Part shown: positions 59,743 to 64,000 of the stretch, piece after piece
Layout of the letters: each line of letters begins with the position of its first letter
Numbering within the stretch: position 1 is the stretch's first letter
From: Plantago ovata
Taxonomy: Eukaryota > Streptophyta > Magnoliopsida > Lamiales > Plantaginaceae
Length of the DNA: 64,000 nucleotides
Assembly: GCA_028274465.1 (NCBI GenBank)
Contig: CM051458.1
Location: 104,982,855-105,046,854 of the forward strand
Direction: 5' to 3'
Translations under genes and position numbers: made by a program
The notes under the pieces: model-generated
Seen by the model: only the letters and a program-made list of their open reading frames with translations
Database searches by the model: none
What the model was told of the DNA's origin: nothing

Positions 59743-62490
59743 ACGCTCTGAAAATTCTGGCTATGATGCCATCTACAAATTTGAAATAGACATAACTCCA
59801 GTTCGTTTTGAACACCAAGACTACAATGACACCCCAAAATCCCGTGGCGAAACCACTTATCACCACTCCAACAAACTATATTTTCTCGGCTTTGTCTTCT
59901 TCACCTTCTCCAACATGATTTTCTGCATTTGGGACATTTGGTGATTTGACGTCATGACATTTCTTTGGCACTAGTGGAGCTCCACAGAGTCCAGGGTTGC
60001 CCTCATATGAAGTGTCTTCGAAAGTTTGCAACTGAGGCCCCGTTGGGATCTCACCTGTCAGCTTGTTGTGGGACAAGTTCAAACTATTCAAAAAAGTCAA
60101 ACGTGATAAGCTCCAAGGAATCTTCCCAGAAAGATTGTTGTTCGAGAGATCTAGGGATTCCAGCTGCTTAATCTCTCCGATCTGTTGAGGAATGTGGCCT
60201 TGCAAGTGATTATGTGATAAGTTCAGAAACCGCAAGCCAGCAAGCTTGGTTAGCTCCACCGGAATTTCTTCAACCAGACTATTATTTGAAAGATCCACAT
60301 CTACTACATACGGCAGGTTAGATAAGTACTCTTGTACAACACCTTTAACCATAAGTTGCAAACCGTTCCATACGTAAAACTCAGTGGTAGAATTGTAAGA
60401 TATCATGGATGTGAAATTGTCAACGCAATGTGGAAGACTTCCAATCAACTTATTATTCGCAAGGTTCAATATTTGCAGTCCTGACACTTGACAAAGGTGA
60501 GAAGAAATCGTTCGGGTAGTTCCCCTGAAATAGAGTTGGCTCCAACATCTAGAAATTCCAGCTGAGTGCAATTGCTTAGATTATAAGGAAGTTCTCCTGA
60601 AAATCTGTTGCCACTCAGTTGAAGCCATTGCAATGAGTAAGCTCCACCAATGGATTCGGGGATAACACCAGAAAGACGATTTGATGATAATGACAAAGAG
60701 CTCAACATGTTTAGCATTGTGAGACAGTCCGGTAGATCACCAGATATATAGACTATTTCTGGAAAGATCTAACACATTCAAAGATTTCATTTGACATAGA
60801 TTGGTCCATAAATAGAATTGTCGGATAGATCTAAGAAATACATATTTATGTACGGAAGCCGATTTGGCAGAGATCCCGAAATGCTACAGTTGGACATAGA
60901 CAAAACGATGAGCTCCTTTTGCGTTTGAAGCCATTCTGGAAACTCACCACCAACAATTTCGCAATACCGCATGTTAAGGGCTCCTAATTGGAAAGGAGGC
61001 ATCCAATTACTTCTCACACCAAATCTTAAATGATTTTTGCCTATCCCGAGATGTTTCAACTTTGTGAGTTTGGAGAAGTGAGACTCAGAAATTGTACCAT
61101 CCAAGGCATTGCCAGACAAATCAAGGTAGTCAATGTCTGTCTGAGAGTTGGCCTAAAGAAATGGGAATTTCCCAGTTAGTTGATTACCCCAAAGACCCAA
61201 ATTCTCCAAGGCACTCAAATTCCCTATGGATGTTGGAATTGGACCGCTGATGTGGTTATGATAAAGAGAAAGGTATTTGAGTGTCCTGATTCCACCAATC
61301 TCTTCAGGCAGTTGACCGTAGAAATTATTCGAAGATAAATACAGGTACTCCAATTTGGGATCTGGATATCTTGATAAGTTCAGTAAAATCAACGAAATAT
61401 TTCCACCGGTAAAAGAATTATTATTGAGAGACAGATATTCCAAGTGAGGTTTATCCAAAACGAACTCAGAAGAGATTGAATCACCGTTACACTTAAGTGG
61501 GTTGGAATCAAAGTCAAGGTGGACAAGGTTTGTTAATTTGACAAGGTGAAGCTGCTCGCAGGAATTATAATTGTTGGAACGAGGGCTCAGATATCTCAAC
61601 GAAGTCATGTTTTCAAGGAAGCAAGTAAGATTTCCATGAAAATTATTATAGCTCAAATCCAGGTACTCAATATGTCTAAATGTGGAAGTTACACAAGCAT
61701 GTTGTAAGTTTATATTCTCAAGTTCACACTCTGACAGGCATAAATCTGTTAGAAATGGAAGCATATTGAGTACCTTAAGCAATTCATTCATTCGACTTAG
61801 GTCCACACCGCTCATATTAAGATGCTTGAGCAATGGAAGATGAGAGACCCATTTGAAATCATCGACAATCAGTTGATGATTATAACTGAGATCAAGCACA
61901 CTCAACAACGGATGATTTATTATATAACGTAAATCAAGCACACTCAACGATGAAGGATATCGTATACCATTATAGCTGAGATCAAGCACACTCAACAAAG
62001 AAAGATTGCCTAGATGATGAGGAACAAAACCTCTAAAGTTTGAACAAGAGAGATTAAGATGTTGCATTTGGGTCATTGACCCGAGAAATGAGTGGATGGA
62101 GGTGAGGTGAAAATTATTCCCACTTAGGTCTAGGAAAGACAAACGCTTCAAGTCCAAAAGGGAAGAATCGAGTGTTTCACAATGCAATATGTAGGCAGAA
62201 GAAGGAGAATAGATGTCACCATACCTCTGATTTTGGAGGTCAAGACCAATGACATGCCCTGATGTTTCATCACACACGATGCCTTGCCATTCACAACAAT
62301 CGATGCTAGCATTCCACGATTGCAATCTGCCGGAAGGATCTGAAAGACTAGCCTTGAACCTCAAAAGAGCATTCCTTTCCCTCAAAATACAACCAAAAGT
62401 TGCATTCCCTTCTTCTCCTGAACAACAAGCCAGCAACTCTGCAACTAGAAACAAAGTAAAAATGAGAAAGACGGAAGATATCTTTCCCAT
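59743..62490 (-). pseudogene. LRR receptor-like protein (EIX/Cf type) pseudogene
   Basis: The full domain order of a plant receptor-like protein is recognisable. It has a signal peptide from the ATG at 62490 (MGKISSVFLIFTLFLVAELL), an LRR N-terminal cap (RNALLRFKASL, DCCEWQGIVCD), about 25-30 LRRs (LxxLxLSxNxLxGxIP), a juxtamembrane [11 protein letters not shown] and acidic stretch, one membrane span ([17 protein letters not shown]) and a short tail. It has no kinase. The frame is broken repeatedly: TAG at 61153-61155, a shift and TGA near 60787, another shift near 60755, one near 60515, and TAG at 59876 where the neighbour at 63.7 kb has TGG (EKI-stop versus ERIWF). Intact homologues detect fungal or other elicitors at the plasma membrane. 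Confidence 0.88.
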
Positions 62491-63575
62491 GGTGAACGAA
62501 CGAATATATATATCCAAGACAAATTATGGAATGAAACTGATATAAATTCTATTGTTGGGCTGAAAAATCCATAACCAAGCATTTAAGTTTGACTTGAGGT
62601 CAAGCCTCAGCATGAATTTGGAAAGTGAAGTGAGAAACAATACCTGGATTAGAATCACAATCACAGCCATATATTCTGACAAAGTTTCATCTATTATTGT
62701 GCACTTCAAATTTGATTTACCAACATCTAACAAGTCAACATCTCATTCATTATTGTGTACTTTACCAAATGATCACTGTAAACTCTGTAAATCAATTACA
62801 GAGAATTCTATAAGCCAATTATATGCCTTAAATCATAACATTGATATATGAAAAGAAATTTGATTCGGCAAGCTACTCACCAGTATCAACTACAAAAGAC
62901 AATACTAATCAATTTTATGCATTTCTTTATTAGTTTGTTAAGAATACTGGAAATTAAGTGCATCGTGCAATTGCACCATCTGTGATTCTGTGATATATAT
63001 GCCCCCCTCTTGATATCACAAACCAGTAAAAGAAGCAGACTCCATTTCACTCCATTATTCTCGTTCAATCTGAATTGTAGATAACAGGTGTACGTCTTAC
63101 TAATTGTACCAACTACCAAGAAGTTCAAGACTTCATTTCAGAGCAAAACAGAGCAATTTCGTATGATTTACTTGCTTTGTTAATTTGGTATTATAAAATG
63201 AGGTAATTTCGTATGCTGCAATTTGGTATCATAAAATGAGGCAATTCCGTATGCTGTAAACCACCTGCACCTAAGACATTATTAACTCAACCAGAATCCA
63301 ACATGATATAATCGAAGACCAAAACGAAGAAAGCCAATGCAACGAATCAGAAAAACTAATACACCAAAAAAAATAACAAAAGGAAACATGTTTGCAGCAA
63401 AACAATAACATTGTGAAAGCAAACCGAGAACTAAAAGATAAATAAACATAACCATCAAATCGTCAAAAGTTGGAAACAAGTTAGGTTCATACGTAAATTA
63501 TTATTACATTCCAAAAGGAGAATTTAAGATGTGAGGTGCACAACAAGTAGACAACAATGAATGACAGCAGGTCTA
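62491..63575. other. Spacer between two receptor-like protein genes
   Basis: This is the upstream region of the pseudogene and the downstream region of its paralogue. AATTTGGTAT(T/C)ATAAAATGAGG is tandemly repeated at about 63184 and 63222. No coding sequence is supported. Confidence 0.5.
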
Positions 63576-64000
63576 CTATGCTCCCAAAATTCTGGCGACG
63601 ATCCCATCTGTGAATTTGAAGTAAACGCGTCTCCAGCCAATTTTGAACACCAATACACCAACTGCGCCCCAAAATCCCGTAGCAAATCCACTTATCACTA
63701 CTCCACAAAACCATATCCTCTCAGATTTGTCTTCTTCGCCTTCAACATCATCATTTTCCAACTTCGGGGATGCTTTGTCCTCGTGACATTTCTTTGGCAG
63801 TTGAGCTCCACATAGTCCAGGATTGCCTTCGTATATTGAAGAAGCGTCCTCCAGAGTTTGCAACTGACGCCCAGTTGGGATCTCTCCTGTCAACTTGTTG
63901 TGTGACAAGTTCAAATGACTTAAAAAAGTCAAGTTTGAAAGGCCCTCAGGAATACCAGAAAGATTGTTGTTGGAGAGATCAAGAGATTCCAATAAATTCA
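63576..64000 (-). CDS. LRR receptor-like protein, C-terminal end (continues past window)
   Basis: The last 141 or so codons of a second EIX/Cf-type receptor-like protein, uninterrupted to the window edge. It has two terminal LRRs ([20 protein letters not shown], then [13 protein letters not shown]), the conserved [15 protein letters not shown], an acidic [15 protein letters not shown] segment, the membrane span ([20 protein letters not shown]) and a basic tail ending VARILGA. The [11 protein letters not shown] lacks one residue relative to NLSGKIP in the neighbour. It has no kinase domain. The gene is tandem with the pseudogene in the same orientation. Whether the N-terminal part is intact is unknown. 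Confidence 0.85.
   Translation of the reverse strand, partial: NLLESLDLSNNNLSGIPEGLSNLTFLSHLNLSHNKLTGEIPTGRQLQTLEDASSIYEGNPGLCGAQLPKKCHEDKASPKLENDDVEGEEDKSERIWFCGVVISGFATGFWGAVGVLVFKIGWRRVYFKFTDGIVARILGA

Overview
This window is nuclear DNA of a flowering plant, most likely a eudicot. The evidence is intron-split genes with GT/AG borders, AT-rich intergenic DNA full of small inverted-repeat elements, and plant-specific proteins: chloroplast MinD, beta-carotene hydroxylase, a FRO-type ferric reductase, LRR receptor-like proteins and plant F-box genes. An asterid is plausible, but I cannot name a species.

Layout. 1-2225 (+) is the 3' end of an organellar prolyl-tRNA synthetase gene. 5635-6696 (+) encodes an unrecognised Ala/Lys-rich protein. 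7-16 kb is gene-poor, with MITEs, a palindrome-cored inverted-repeat element (about 11.0-11.9 kb), a degenerate tandem repeat (13.9 kb) and a triplicated 300-bp block (15.1-16.1 kb). 17343-20857 (+) is a three-exon gene for a 1104-residue RS/RG-rich nuclear-type protein, followed by a 750-bp tandem duplication. 22914-26012 (-) is an eight-exon ferric-chelate reductase gene that splices to exactly 713 codons. 26957-27529 (-) encodes a 190-residue Lys-rich protein of unknown function with a long 5'-UTR intron.

29.5-48.3 kb is accessory DNA. It holds nested MITEs, an LTR-like remnant, and a decayed F-box cluster: one antisense fragment and two direct copies about 8.4 kb apart, all broken. The downstream F-box copy is interrupted by a CACTA-type end carrying a hairpin array, an antisense intron-containing fragment of a vacuolar sorting receptor gene, and an unrelated transposon-like terminus. 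Between the two copies lies a 1033-bp inverted-repeat element with a 9-bp target-site duplication and a GC-rich palindromic core.

48936-49883 (+) is an intronless chloroplast MinD gene. 54480-56133 (-) is a complete six-exon beta-carotene hydroxylase gene (297 codons). 57.3-58.0 kb holds a second element related to the one at 11 kb. 59743-62490 (-) is a full-length but multiply broken LRR receptor-like protein gene, and 63576-64000 (-) is the C-terminus of an intact-looking paralogue that runs off the window.

The intact genes are unrelated housekeeping or plastid functions: organellar translation, iron reduction, plastid division and xanthophyll synthesis. The most notable accessory feature is a set of inverted-repeat elements whose centres are dense arrays of short self-complementary words, each element with its own word.
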